Assembly: GCA_014871385.1 (NCBI GenBank)
Contig: CM026431.1
Location: 11,747,594-11,811,593, forward strand
Origin: Ceratodon purpureus
Lineage: Eukaryota > Streptophyta > Bryopsida > Pseudoditrichales > Ditrichaceae
DNA: 64,000 nt
Direction of reading: 5' to 3'
Part shown: one piece after another, positions 36,773 to 50,370 of the stretch
How the letters are laid out: every line of letters begins with the position of its first letter
How positions within the stretch are numbered: position 1 is the stretch's first letter
Position numbers and translations under genes: made by a program
The notes under the pieces: model-generated
What the model was told of the DNA's origin: nothing
Databases searched by the model: none
The model's input: the letters and a program-made list of their open reading frames with translations, nothing else

Positions 36773-37123
36773 AGGGCTGGTTCAAACTATGCCCAAAATT
36801 TGAGAGGCCGTCGGTTTGGACTACTGAAAACTCTGAAATGCCCAAAGTCCAGCTTCTCGGCCTTCACACTAGTGACTAAGGGCTGAAGTCCAAAGGTTGT
36901 TGCCTCCAAAAGAGCTTAGGTGGCAGCACTTTTAGGAAGTTACGGCGCCAAGGTAACACCTTTTGAGCAATAGTTTAGGTTGAAAAAAATGCTCGACCCA
37001 AACTTTTGTCGAGAGGCCAATCTTTTTTTTCATTGGGGCCTTGGGCTCAGCCTCGACATGTATAGTTTGGTCCGGAAAAGCAACGGTTCTCCTCTCAACT
37101 TCGGCATAGTCTGAACCGGCCCT
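36773..37123. mobile_element. TIR repeat family A, copy 3 (inverted)
   Basis: A 351-bp copy in inverse orientation to the copies at 13723 and 22805. Termini are AGGGCTGGTTCAAACTATG and, inverted, AGGGCCGGTTCAGACTATG, the best-preserved TIR pair of the family. No coding capacity and no clear target duplication. Confidence 0.7.
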
Positions 37124-40100
37124 GAGTTTGTTTACAATGGACGTAGTAGTGGAGTAAAGCTTGACCAATATCAGCGTAAGTTTGCTAAAGATCTAAGTTG
37201 CTTACTGGTTGTATTTGTCAAGAGTGGCATTAGTTCAGGAAAGGTTGAAGTTGCTTGATTTAGTTTAGGGTGTTTAGTATGTACGGGTACCAGCACAGTA
37301 ATTCTTGCAGTAACTATGGAACCGGATGCAAAAAGGAATATATATGAAAAGTTTGAACAACACTGAACAATGACAGAAGAGCGAATGAAAATCCCAAACA
37401 ATGGACACTGGTCAACCTACAAGGTAGCCTGGCAATAAGTGAGTACTAAGTCTAGATAATTGAAGGCCGGTGTGATTGTGACTCGCATGTCTTTTTAGCT
37501 CTTTATTATTGCAGTTGGTGCATTTCTAACCTTGATAATCCAATCCGCAGGGGTCCTCAACCCAGTCTTCTTCTGGAACCATCAGGCACATAAGCGTTCA
37601 TACAGTCTCTTGTACCATGGTAGTAAATTGAAGTGCACAGATACATTTATCTTTAATCGCATACTTTAAAACTTGTACAGAGGAAAGAAGTTACAGACTG
37701 ATGTTCTTGAAACATACCCCACGTGGCCAAAATCAACAAGGAAAGGGAAGTCTCAAAACCTCCTCTTCACTACACTTTTATGAATCTGAAATGTCTTTGG
37801 TATTTGGTTGCTTGATTGATAAGGGCTCAACAAGATCAACCACAGTAGTAATCTATCAATTACATCAGATATACCATCCCATGGTGCACACATTGGATTA
37901 TATGTACACTACCCATATCATTCAACATTTTAGCCTAATCTGAACTACCCTCCTTTCGACAGAAGCTTGCTGTAAAACCTGAATACAGGGTATCAGGCCA
38001 AAAGATAAATTACAATCTAACTTATCAAAAGCTTGCATACTAAGACATGATTCAGCTATTACTCAACTCACTGTAGTTACAAATTAAAGCTGCATGTCTG
38101 CTGTGCAGTTTTGGAATTAGACAAGTTGGAACACTTCAAGAAGAACTGTACAAGTGCTTGCAGTTTTCAGCTAAGTAGCAAGCTGCATAAGCTAGCTCAT
38201 GAAGTACATCTGACTTCTTCTGAAACATATAAGCATTTGGGAATTAGCATTTGAGCCTGTGCTCGAAAAGTGTGAATGTAGTATGATGCTTGACTTGGTT
38301 AATTGGACAATAATATGGCGTCTCTCTTACGTACTCTTGTTCTCAGCTTGGACTTGTATTGACGTAACTTGGATAACTTATTCTTCTCTAGGACCTCTGG
38401 CCGGCCATATGTGATTCATCTTGAGTTAATAAAATAAATTCTAAGCACTCCCTTAAGGCTAATATACGTACTGACCGGTTTAACATTAAACGTTACGTTG
38501 ACGACAGGACAAAGGGCGTGAATATTAAAAGGCTGGTTAATTATTCTTCGAGAGAATATTTCGATTGACTGATTTCGATGTTCTGCCAAACATATGATTC
38601 TATCAAGGGAAAGGATTTTGTCAAAGGAAGAATAGAGCCTGAGAAGCCAATTGAGGACAGGCTGTAGGGACCGGACGGTAGTGGAAGCGATGGCGTACAG
38701 CGATGGAAGGTTGCTTTGAAGAAGATGAGTTAATTGCATTGAGCAGGTATGTGGTGAGCCTGCATGCTGGACCAGGCTGCTTATAAAGTTGCCGGAAGGT
38801 GAATTGAAAAGCCAGCCGAATGGCAGCAGATCTCCAGCGGTGAATAGTTCTAAGTGTCGGGCAGGAGACGGAGTGAAGTAAATACTGATCTCAGTCGGTC
38901 AGTGACGCAGACCATGAGAATAGGTGCAAGTCCATGAGTGCAAACCTGGGACTAGAATGGTTCTACTAAGTTACCGCTACTCATAGAATGGGTACTGGCA
39001 CCTAGCAGTAGTCACAGTAATCCCAACGGAGCTCCCCGGGAGGCGACTAAAAGCACGTCCTGGAATCTTTTCTTGCAGGGACCATCTGCCATTGAGCACC
39101 TGGATGTAGGTGGTACTAAGAGAAAGAGTCATCAGAGAGCGAGAGAGGAGCGGGCGAGAGAGAGAGAAGGGGCAGAAGGTTGAGGTTGAGAAGCGTAGTA
39201 GTAGGGTGATGCAGTTTGTGGGGCCCCAGAACATCGTTTGTTTTTTCTTTTGGTTTCCGGAAATCTGGCCACAGAACTTGGTAGCCACTGGCTGCCTCGG
39301 ACCAGCAACCCACGTAGCAACTTAGAAGATTAGCTTAGAGGTTTGCGGACTCCACAATCTCAACGAGTGCGCCACTGCTTCAGTCGGCTTTCTAGCTTGT
39401 ACATCGGGTAGAGCGAGGCCTCGGGTTGAAGGCTATAGCTAGTAAGTTCAAAAGTTCGGTCACTCATGTGTGTGCGCGATGTAAGCCTTGGAACAAACTT
39501 AATCAGACTGCGAGACTTCCAGTTTTGTGCTCGTGGCAAGAAACCCTTGATCTTTGTGACTGCATTGTGAGAGTGGTACTGATCTATTTTTATTTTTTCT
39601 ACTCTTGTTTTGTATCCGTCCTTGATGCAGGGACTTTGGGTGAAGAAGAAGCTGACGCCGGTCCAAAACTTCACTCTTTTTGTGAAACCTGTCTGTCTTC
39701 GTGCTCGGAGCGAGTCGCTCTGAGATCCTTCCTCTGAAGCGTCAGGCTGAGGATCGTAAGGGCATGAGAGACCTGGTAGAGCTCTTCTTCCTACCTCATC
39801 TGTCTCAACTGCTGATGACCGTGATTTCTACTACTTATGTGGTTATGTCGCAACTTTGTTTCTCTATTTCACTTGCTGCTGGGATTCTGGTACCTTTTGA
39901 AGGACGTTAAGTGATATTCTGGAATCAACCTTTAACTCCTCAATACCGTAACTCAGCTTATCTACTATCCGTGTATCTTAAATCTGAGAAGTTATACCCA
40001 GAAACGATTAATACAACGCAACTGAATTTCTTAAGAGAACCTGTCAAAGAATTAACCACCCCAAAGTGCAGTCAGGTTTGCAAATCAAAAGAACTATAAA

Positions 40101-41980
40101 ATATAAATACTTCTAGCTTAATTACACGAAACCGATGGTTTACTTTCAAGAATGATTAAATGGTGCGCTTCTGTATGATAGAGTGGTGCTCAAAGACTTA
40201 ACGAACGAGAGGTTAATCTGAGGGACACCGAGTAAGTCCTCGATGGCTAGTTCAGATACCGTGATGCAGTTAGACGTTTCCCGAGACTACACTAGCTTTC
40301 GAAAGGTGTTGTTGTTGATCAACTAGTCCAGGAACACGATGCTTCTGGGCAACGAGTTGGAACTCTAATCAAGTTGATCGGTGCATTTTAGAGAATGCAA
40401 TACACCGTAGGTACAAAGCAGTCTCAACAAGTTGTAACTTGATTAGCTGATGCCAGCTCTTAATCGCTCATACTAAATTGTTACGGTTCGGTTTTATAAG
40501 TATCATGATTATTTTGAGAGCCATTGGTTAGGCTGCAGCCCAAGTCTGCTCACCACTCTGAATGATAGTAAGTAGGTCAGACGCTGCGATCTATTCAAGA
40601 TATCCAATTAGTGGCTCGCATGAATCGGAGGAAATGTTATGTCAAGCACCGTAAAGTGGTCCATTTGGGAGTCTTTGGATGGTAGAGAAGGAGGGTCTCT
40701 ACTGGAATTCAGCACATGCATGTTTCTTCTTGCCCAGGGCGGCGAAGAACCTCAAGGTAGCAGTGCGCTGTAAAGAAGCCACGACAGTACTCGCTTATAG
40801 TCGTATTCTGGGCGCTCATTCATTCAGGTGTACAAACTTTTAGTGAGAGAATTGGATCCGTTGTATCCAAGTGGCAAGGATTGACAAAAATACTTTTCCG
40901 GCCGGGCTGTGAATGGTGTGGTTGCAGCCCTCCGCGAGTTGTGAGAGCGGATCGTTGGCTTCGGATCAGACGAGGAGTCATGTCAGCAACTTCACAAGGA
41001 AATTCGCAAGGCTGTCTGGGAAGCCGACGTCGTGGAACTTCCTCCTCAACCACGACCAACTCCAAGTACTATCACTCGACGCATTCATAATGTTCCTTTT
41101 ATTCCAATTCTTCTGACTTGTGGGCCACGAAATCTAAGAATAATTTGGTATCTGCTAAAAGGGACGAGGATCTTGTGCTCGATCACGTCGTCGTTTGCCC
41201 TAGAGCTTTGCAATTGCTTGAACTCGGATGTCTGGAGATTTTGTGTTTACCCGAATATGCGGTGGAGCTTTTAGACGCTGTACCGTCACTCTTTCCGTCA
41301 ATGGGACATTCGTTAAATTAGAGTTTGTCTTTTTTCCTAGTGTGGAAGTGGTACTACAATGAACGATATTCGCAAGTACTCTGAACTGACCAAAATTATT
41401 AATCAATGCGTGGTACGATTACTCCGTGAAAGAGAATATAGCGATTAATCTAAAACTTAAACTTTTACTTGCTTAGGGATAGCCTCAGAGCTCACAACCT
41501 GAGCCAAAGAAAGAGAGATGTGGTCCCGGCGGGATGTGGTGTAACGCGCCGCAAAGTCTAAGTACATGTCAGAGCTTAGATTGAGTTCACATGGGATCAC
41601 ATGCAACCCTTTGATTCCATTGAGATATTGTACGCATTCCAAATAGTTAAACATGCTCAGTGGTAAAATCTTATAGATACTACTTCAACTGCCAAGTCTA
41701 CGTGGGATAATATTCTGATGCTTTACAAGCGCCAACAAGCAAACAGTGAAGCTGGACCGGCACATTATATTGAGATTTCATATTAACCAGTTCAGAAGCT
41801 GTTCAAATTTGCGGTACTACTAGTCAATTCATCGTTGGAAGACTCGATACATACCGTTGTAATGTACTTCTAACATGGTACGCGGTCACCAATTTGAACA
41901 ATCTTCTAATGAAACTCTGATTACAGGTTTGCAAGGAAGTGAGGTGGCAGTACCCTGCAATTACAGTACTCTCCACCAAC
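37124..41980. other. Intergenic region and upstream region of the bHLH gene
   Basis: No supported gene. A GA-rich tract lies at about 39119-39178. An acceptor-like TGATTACAG at about 41926 just before the bHLH coding start suggests a spliced 5' UTR exon upstream. Open frames near 38977-39737 overlap on both strands and resemble nothing. Confidence 0.4.
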
Positions 41981-44574
41981 ATGCACCGCTACAACAGTAC
42001 CAACAACAACACCAACAACATGACATTCAGCGACACAGGTTACTTCGGAGGCCAGGAAGGCTTCACAATGGACACAGACACCGGCCACGACGGTCAGCCT
42101 GGCAGAAACATGCAGACCACGTCTAGCTTGATGGCCAATTTCCCCGCCTCAAACCTCGACAGAGTACTGGACCCATCCGCTGGGTTTCCAGGACTTGGAG
42201 AACTCCCCTCTGGAGGTATAGACTCCACAGTCGAGAACAACTTGACCGGCACCTTCACTGGAGATCTGAACGCCTCGGCCTACGATGTCGCCGACGATCA
42301 CAGTCAACTACTCCAGGAAATGCTGCAACAACAATCCCAATCCCAGTCTGGCCAGTGCACGCAAACTCCTCCTCAGGTATGGTCCAACTCCAAAAGAATA
42401 AAATGAGATTTTAAATTTATGATCTTCAATGCATGGTTCATGTCATTCTGTTATAAAACACACCTGACTAATTGATTCGTTCACCAATTTCTAGATGCAT
42501 AGTACTTTCCCATATATATAGTACCACTCCGACATTTATTTATTGAAAGAGTACCCAAGATAATAATATTTTATTGTTTTTCTGATTTATGCAGGGTGGT
42601 GCATCAGCGACTGCATGGGAAGACAGTCTCCACGTCCTGCAGGAGATGTTACTCATGCAACAACAGCAGCAAGCGCAACAAATCTATCAAACGCAAGCTG
42701 AGCAAGTGTTTTCTCACACTTATTCAATGTCGGGCGCTAATGATCATCATCGATCTGGAAATACTAACTCAGGAGCTCCATCGTACAGCCAATTGAAGAC
42801 GACGAGTTTTCCGGGTGAGTCTGAGCTTCTGAGCTTGTTGCAGCTGCCCAGGACTTCCTCAGTCTCCCTGCCCAGCTTCACCGCAACCAACCGAGGCAAG
42901 GGACCGTTGTACTCCAACTCCACCATCGCTGGGCCTGTGAACACGGGCGAGTTTTTCGAGAGCCGCCTGGGGCTCAGCCATGGGACTCTTCATCACCCCA
43001 ACTTGGGTGCCTCACAAACTGCTGCCAATTTCTTCCACAGCTTGCCGAGAGGGGACTTGACTGGTAACAACAACAGCAGTAATTCTCTGTTGAGTCGACA
43101 AGCGCCCATTCTGTTGGACCTGGACCAAGACAGAGATGACGCCGATGGGAAAGCTTCTACGTCACCATTTGGTTTGAAACGTGGGGATCATAGTCTGGGG
43201 AAAGGTGGAGAGCCTCGAGGGGTGAACCACTTCGCAACTGAGAGACAGAGACGGGAGTTTCTGAATGAGAAGTATCAAACTCTGCGTTCGTTGGTGCCCA
43301 ACCCCACTAAGGTATGCTGTTTCAAACAATGAAATGATCCTCCTCTGATTATGTCTTAGCTAAAAGAAAAATGCATGGAAATCTTTTGGAACATAGGTCA
43401 GTAAGTCACATGCTTTAGTCTGATTTTATTTCTTGACACAAGTAGGTCCAACTAATTCTACAATAAACAAATTAGACAGATCTGTCAAGCAACTTTTTTC
43501 TTACTGAGATATATATAGACTTATTTTTTCCATATTATACACATCTGTGGAAGCTAATAGAAACAAACTATGATACGCAAAACTGGGCGGCCATTCCAGG
43601 TCTTGAAATCAAGTTCTCATGATACATCTTGGTGATATTTCAAGTTTAACTTGGTAATATTGGAAGATGTTAATGTCTTTCATTATCCTTGGTTTGCAGG
43701 CAGACAGAGCGTCCATTGTGGCAGATGCAATAGACTACGTGAAGGAGCTGAAACGAACAGTGCAAGAGCTTCAGCTTCTGGTGCAGGAGAAGAGGCGGGC
43801 AGCAGGTGGGTTAAGCGGCAGGAAGCGGTCACACCGCTCCTTAGAGCTTGCAGACGGCAGTGGACTGCCGGGAGAGTCTACCACCGACAGTGCCTCCAAC
43901 AGCCAGTCGTTCATACAGAAAGGCAACGATGCGTTCACGGTGGATGGATCCCATCTTCGAAGCTCATGGTTGCAGAGAACCTCCCAGAATGGAACCCAAG
44001 TCGATGTCAGAATCGTGCATGATGAGGTTACCATTAAACTCACCCAAAGGAGACGAAAGAACTGTTTGTTGGATGTGTTCGGCGTCCTGGTGGAGCTTCA
44101 TTTGGACCTCTTGCAGGCTAGCGGTGCCAGTATCGGGGAACATGATGTTTTTCTCTTCAATACCAAGGTGAGCATGTACTAGCCTCCAAGAAAGAGCATC
44201 GAACAGATTTGGGAATGCTTATTAGTGCACTCAAATGATATGACTTGAATTCCGGTTCCAGGGTTTTGATTTTCCAGCACACTGGTGATTGCAGTATTTT
44301 TCCCTCTTTTTAAATCCCTCTTTTTAAACGTAGTAAAATATTGTGAACTTTAGACTAATCCAGTGCTGCAAGTGCATGATCAAATTTCATCCTCGCATGT
44401 TCTGATTCAACTGAAAGGTCATTTGTTTCAGAAAGAGGTGATAATTTCAGGGTGTGAGGATAAAATATTTTGTTGAACATGTATTCTGTGCAGATCTTAG
44501 AAGGGTCATCGACATTTGCGGGATATATAGCGGCCAAGGTGCTTGACGCTGTGGACCATCGTCCACTAATGTGA
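41981..44574 (+). CDS. bHLH transcription factor, subfamily II (bHLH10/89/91, EAT1/TIP2-like)
   Basis: Four exons: 41981-42376, 42595-43311, 43700-44167 and 44494-44574, about 553 aa with all junctions phase 0. The bHLH starts at the end of exon 2 (GVNHFATERQRREFLNEKY, QTLRSLVPNPTK) and continues in exon 3 (ADRASIVADAIDYVKELKR). The basic helix keeps the H-E-R type E-box contacts (His, Glu and Arg of NHFATERQRR). The N-terminal half is Gln/Ser/Asn-rich, with short acidic-amphipathic repeats (LLQEML, VLQEMLLM). A C-terminal ACT-like region (VDVRIVHDEVTIKLTQRR...) follows the leucine-rich helix. In angiosperms this subfamily drives tapetum and pollen development; bryophyte members are linked to sporophyte spore development. 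The coding start could lie upstream if another exon exists. Convergent with the TRM140-like gene. Confidence 0.9.
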
Positions 44575-45088
44575 AGTTCATATTTCTATACCGATCACTC
44601 CTGGGGCACATAAAAATATTCACTAATTGGACCCCCACTCACATAGTATAAAACCAGTGCATGTCAAGCAAACAATGTCACTGCAGGTAGAAGTCAACAG
44701 GGTCACTATTGATTCGTCTGATGGATACCAACTGGAGTTGAACGTAATAAAATCAATTAAGTCTCCAAGCTATGGATCTTCATCCACCTTGATCTAGAGA
44801 TGTTGAGCTCAGGGAGTCTGGTCTAATCTATGAAGACCCTCAGAGGCGAGTGAAGGTGAGCTGGAGACTTCAGTGGTAAGAAGATTTGATTTCTGTGCAA
44901 CTCAAAAATGTACAGGTACAGATTTACCAAGATTGACTTTGTACATTTCCAGTGTCACGTCTGTTTCACTTTCGAAACATTATTACTTGGAATGATTGCA
45001 TAGAGGTGGGACAGTCGCCTCAAAAAAGGGTTCAGAATCAAACCATATTTGAATCAGGACACGAAGAAGTGTTGAGATTCATTTAATT
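44575..45088. other. 3' intergenic space between convergent genes
   Basis: Holds the 3' UTRs of the bHLH gene (+) and the TRM140-like gene (-). No other feature seen. Confidence 0.5.
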
Positions 45089-48000
45089 TCATTGCTCTGA
45101 CGGCCGGAAACATAACAATCTCAGTGGACCATTCCCGGAAGCTAGGTCCTGAAGATTCTCAGGAACTAAAAGCTCTGGAGAATTCGATTTCCATACATCA
45201 AAATAAGAAAACCCATGAGTAGCAGCGGTTGCAAGGATGTCGGCCTCCGCTACCTGCCTAGAATAATGGCATAGCATGAGCATAGAGGTGCTTCGTTTAG
45301 CTATGAGGGAGCTGGCAGTTTCAAACAGAAGTGGCACGGCAGGAGCCACGTAAGTGACGTCAGTACCCAAAATCAACTCGAATCTCGAATCCCCGTTTTC
45401 AGACTTGATGGCTTCAATGTCGCTTTTCTTGCCCCACTCCAGTGTCCGGCAGAATACTTTCTTGACATGAAAAGAACTAGAGTTCAGCTCCATGTTTTCC
45501 TGAAGTAGGTTCATACTTGCTGGGTCACCATCGGTAGCGAAGATGGTTGCAGCAGAGTTTGACGCAATCAAGGAGCAAAGAGCTGTTGCTCCACATCCAA
45601 GCTCCAACACTCGCTTGTCCTTTAAAAGAGATGGGTTAGCGTCCAACACAGCTGCCAGTGCTGGAGCTGCATCCCAGAGAAGTAGGCCAGTAGCTTTCAC
45701 TGTGTGTTGGTGTTCCTTTGCTAGACATTTCGCCAGCAGCAAATGATTGCCAACTTTGATTCTTGTCACCTGTCAAAAACGACCACGATTGGAATAAGGT
45801 AGTGGTACCTAATTTTCTTCAAATGTTTGAAATGAACAATATCTTTTAAAAGCACTTATTTGAGGTAAATTAAAGTATCACGTAATTCTACGTGAGTTAT
45901 AAATTCTGAAATGATTGTTTATTCCCACTTCAGGTGATGATTGTTTATTCATTGCTACTAGCATTGCACCTTCGCATCCATTAGACTGAACATTTATCGA
46001 AGAACACAACATCAGGATAGACAATCTCTTAAGAGCAGAGGAGGAGTGCCTCATCGCATTAACTTACTTTCCACTCACCTCAGCTGTAGGTGTCGCTGAA
46101 AAAAGAGCTGCAAAACCCTCAGAACTGTCATAGGCAAGCGATTCCTGAGCCAGAGTGCTGACTTCTGCTGCCTCTTGCACGTCTTGAGTTTCGATTTCTC
46201 CATTCACAGGCAGAAAAAACTCTCCTTGAATCCAGCGCCTGAATACGTATTCCAAACAAGCACATGTCTAAGCTTTTTCTCTAACTGCTTAATCTAGCGA
46301 TTTACTAGAAAAATTATATAATGAGTAGTCAAACACTGTACATGGAAACAGAAGTTGTCCTTAAAACACATATTTTGCGATAGCTGTGAATTTCTCGAGG
46401 CAAAGAACAGACCCTGCTGGAAACTTTGTTCAATTTAATACTTTCGTATGAATGTTGTGTCAAATCGAGTTCATTACAGTGGACATTGACGTGATGAAAA
46501 GAGACGTCCCAATTGAGAAGTTCAAGGAAAGAAATAAGTAAACAACCTGTTCATGAGAAGCGCCCGAGAACGGTTCTCCACTTGGCGGCAATGCACAGTG
46601 ACTGACTGACATGTCATTCCCTCCCTTTCGAACAAACTCACAAGGGAGTCCTCTGAGAAATAGTAAGCACGCTGTAGAAGTCAAAAAAAATTCTTTCAGC
46701 AATAGTTTCCGAACAAAAATGAAGGTCTTCCAACTTCATAAGCAAGACTTAATGAGAACGGAAGATTGTGCATGCACCTCTGTAACCCAAGACTTGATGA
46801 GAATGTAAGACTGTGCATGCGCCACTTAGTAATTTGGGTAGAACTAAGGACATGACTTACGTGATGCAACCCAAGTGAAAGCCTAACCATGTAAGACCTC
46901 GAACTTATTCTTAGCAAATTCAATTATCGTGTAAAAGCTCTCTTTTCCATCATTAAAAGAGTGTGCATACCGTCCCATCACCCCTTGCAAAGAAGTTTTC
47001 ACTAATTTTCTGATCTTTTTCTGTCAGCCTCTTCTGCAGGGAAGAACAGAAACACTGTATCAGAAGAGAGAAAAAAGCATTCATGCTCAAAGATATCCGT
47101 GACTACATCAAACATACATCATGTCAATCTCTGACAACATGGAAGTGTCTGACTTTGTATTAATAATACCCTTGAACCAATTCAACAAAGTCGTACCTGT
47201 GCCAGATCACCCACGGCGTAATCCCGCACCAGAACAAAACCACCTGGCTGTCCTACCAATCCCGTCAAGTAAAAATATTAGAAGACATCTTCACAAGGAA
47301 GTTGAGAAACCTTGGCAGGAATATCGACGACAAACAAGGTTGATTATTCCAGCGGATCCATCTTTCAGAAGATAAAGTGAAAATTGTATTACACTCTTCG
47401 CTTCGAAGCATGACAAATACAAAGCCACCGTTCAATATTGTGCTAGCATACCTAGGCCAGCATCGATTTTGTAATGATAGTAGAAATTATTTGTGCTAAG
47501 GATTTTTAATAATTCACAAAGCTCCCCAAGAGCTGCACTGTTACTAATCAACTTGACACTGAAGTGCTGACCTTGAGGACCCGCTTAATGTTCTGTAAAA
47601 CGTTCTCCATTTTTTCAGGAGAGACCGCTGAAAGCATGAACACCTGTTCAAATGAAATATTGTAATACTCAAATCTGCTTCGTTACATAGTGTATACAGA
47701 TCAAAACATAACAGACTGACTGCCACGAAGTAATCTCCGTCTACTGGAAAAAAACTATGAAGTAATTAGCAATATAGTACAATGATGTAAATAACTTCTC
47801 CACATCAACCAGAATGCAAATGATTCAAGAATTGCATACCACAAAAACAAAATAGAGAGCATGGTAAAAATATTCCTCGCAGCTATCACATCTTAAGAGA
47901 AACACCCCAAACATGCTCTTACCAAAGTAACGACATCAACAGAAGCAGGTTGTATGGAAGCAGATAAGTCTTGGGACGTGACATCACATACAAACGCATT

Positions 48001-50072
48001 CACTCGGCCTCCTTCATACTCTTTGTGTTCCTGCCATTGTGAACATCAGCTGCCATTCCTCCTACTGTCATGCTCTAGCTTGGTGCAACAGTACAGGTAT
48101 AATGGAGATTGAACGGGACACGCTAAGAATGGCCTCTTCAAAAGCGCTGCATAAGCTCTCATTTGGTGACTAAGTATTGCTGAACTTACTGACAAATAAT
48201 CGCATGCAACAAATAACGAAACTAGAATCAGGGTGCATAATGGTTGGATATTCTATGCCACACCTTGACAAGGTTGACAGCTCGAGCAGAGAAATCACAG
48301 GCATGCACGAAGATGTCAGGGTATTCAGCAATTAAGGGGAAAACGGTATTCCCAGTCCCGCATCCAACCTGTAATATCAAAACCACCAGGATCAAAGCTG
48401 TAAAGTAGATGTCTAGACCCCAAACCAAGAAATATCGAATGCATTCTGAATAGAATCGCAAACATCCTGATTGCTCTTTGGACAAACCATGAAGATGAGA
48501 ATCGCAGAAATGAATACCTCCAGTATCACTCGTTTACTACCCGAGGGCTCATTCTTGTTAATCTGTATACCATCACCGCATTCAGAGCTGGAGTAAGAAG
48601 GGAACAGTTTGCTTGAATACAATAAGAATTCAACTGAGAGAGGTCTGTAGTAAAGGGCAAGCTGGGGTCAATAAAACACAGACTGCACTAGTGAACTAGC
48701 TAAGTAAAGAGCAATCAAAAGATTTACATCTCAAAAATCAATTTCATCTAGAAAGACATACGTGGTCGAAAGAAAAAAAATCATCAGGTTGCTCCAATCG
48801 GAAAAGTAAAGAAGGCATACCTACCATGCCTCCAATGTATTCGCCCCATTCCTTGTCGAGATAATGCCGATCCTTAAAAAACTGCACAAAACGTAGAACA
48901 TTTCAGAATTTATTTTTTGCTCGTCATGATCACTGTCAATTTCATAGCTCAGATACAATTATCTTCTCAGAACTTGAAACATCGTGGAGAATGTGAACGA
49001 TTATAAAAAAATCACAAATCAATATTACAACCAGGAATAGCCCTATAACCGTGACAGTAAAAATTCACGTACTCGATCAGCATTCCGCTTGTAAAACAAA
49101 TCCCAGTTCTTGCCAGCCTCTCTCTCATACTTATCTGCGCAGAACACAGAATATTAGTCAGCGATTACTCAAAATCTCACGATTCACTTCACACTCTTAA
49201 AATCAATATCCACCTCCTTAGCATAACATAGTTTCCCAAGTTCTTCAAAGCACTGTGTTCCTGACACTGAACGCAAAACCAAACTAGTTGGCTAATTTAT
49301 CATAATCCTACGCAAGCACCCCAGATTGGCACTCCCTAAAGTCGTGCCAAATGCAATTTATAGTCCACAGAGTCCGCTGCTATTCAAGTCATCCATAGAT
49401 GGAAAAATTTGTGACCAGTCAAAATTAACCAAGTAAAAAACTCAATCCGGCAGACATTTTGATATCAAAATGACTCTGCGAAACTCATAGTCTCACACAG
49501 ACAACCCAAAGTAGAAGCACCCTTCAGAGCGCCAGGAACCATTCAACCCCAATTCGAAACTACATGAGTTTAGGGTTTAGGGTTTAAGGTTTAAGGTTAC
49601 AACCATGAAAATTACACAAACAAAAACCTCTCAATGCATCCTATCAAACACATGCGATAAACCTCCAACACTCTTCTCTGCTGGAATCCCAACACCTTAA
49701 CCTCCAACACCTTCTCTTCCATAACCTTAAACCCGAATTCTCAAACTACTGAATTGCAGCCTAGAATCTGACCCAATTACCCATTCGGTTAAGTTCCAAC
49801 ACAGAAAACAAAAACCCAAATGCAATGCAGAAAATCCCTAAGCTCCCACTGCGAAACAATCCGAGACGGAGAGTGCAAGCAGCGGGATAAGTGAGGGTGA
49901 GCTAACCTCGGAGATACGGCGACACACAGTCGGACTTCTGCGGGTAGATTTGCACCCTGGTGGTGGCGGTGGAGGTTGTGGGTGGGTCTGCGTCCGCCAT
50001 GGGAGCCTCCATTGCACCGAGATCGGCCTTCTCCTCCCCTGTTGCTGAATCCACCACCATAGCACCCTGCAT
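45089..50072 (-). CDS. TRM140: TRM140-like tRNA m3C methyltransferase fused to a family-16 methyltransferase domain
   Basis: Twelve exons on the minus strand: 49907-50072, 49073-49134, 48825-48881, 48518 to about 48587 or 48633, 48264-48368, 47923-48030, 47572-47643, 47197-47247, 46971-47033, 46547-46671, 46079-46238 and 45089-45769; about 570 aa. The first domain is METTL2/6/8-like: FFKDRHYLDKEW, SAM motif VGCGTGNTVFPLIAEYPDI, ACDFSARAV, VFMLSAVSPEKM, VRDYAVGDLAQ, ending RRWIQGEFF-type. Such enzymes make 3-methylcytidine at tRNA anticodon-loop position 32. The second domain (last exon) has LELGCGATAL, ATDGD and the DxxY motif DVTY of lysine-methyltransferase-like family 16. The same fusion is known in Arabidopsis TRM140-type proteins. 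The junction of exons 3 and 4 is the only one not phase-resolved with the simplest sites. Start ATG at 50072 or 50060. Confidence 0.87.
46743..46830. repeat. Intronic 45-bp tandem duplication
   Basis: CAAGACTT(A/G)ATGAGAA(C/T) and GTGCATGC(A/G)CC blocks are repeated with a 45-bp period inside an intron of the TRM140-like gene. Confidence 0.6.
49569..49599. promoter_or_regulatory. Telobox cluster in intron 1 of the TRM140-like gene
   Basis: TTTAGGGTTTAGGG followed by TTTAAGG variants, four degenerate telomere-type units about 0.5 kb inside the gene. Such motifs are frequent near the 5' ends of plant housekeeping and translation-related genes. A functional role is inferred only. Confidence 0.45.
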
Positions 50073-50134
50073 CTGCAACACAGGCGACGAAGGAATTCTG
50101 CTCCACTGTTTGCCGAAGCCTTGTACCAGTATGT

Positions 50135-50319
50135 AAGACCGTGGCATCGTTTGGGGCGTATGACCGTGTCTGGTGCTTGTTTGGGTCCATGACCGTCCAG
50201 TGGTTCGATGATTCGCAGTCCGTGGGCCATTACCACTATGCAAGACCGTGGCATCGTTTGGGGCGTATGACCGTGTCTGGTGCTTGGTGGGGTCGATGAT
50301 TCGCAGTCCGTGGGCCATG
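50135..50319. repeat. Imperfect tandem duplication upstream of the TRM140-like gene
   Basis: 50135-50179 and 50242-50286 are identical over 45 bp. A following block (TCGATGATTCGCAGTCCG...) is also repeated at 50205 and 50293. The duplicated DNA lies 63 bp or more upstream of the likely ATG, so it is in the promoter or 5' UTR. Confidence 0.8.
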
Positions 50320-50370
50320 GGTCGATTACCGTAGCACCACAGCAGGTATTGATTCATCAGCACCTGGTAA

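Noticed and set aside
38977-39737. Cluster of 60-100 codon frames upstream of the bHLH gene
   Set aside because: Frames overlap on both strands around a GA-rich tract and none resembles a protein family.
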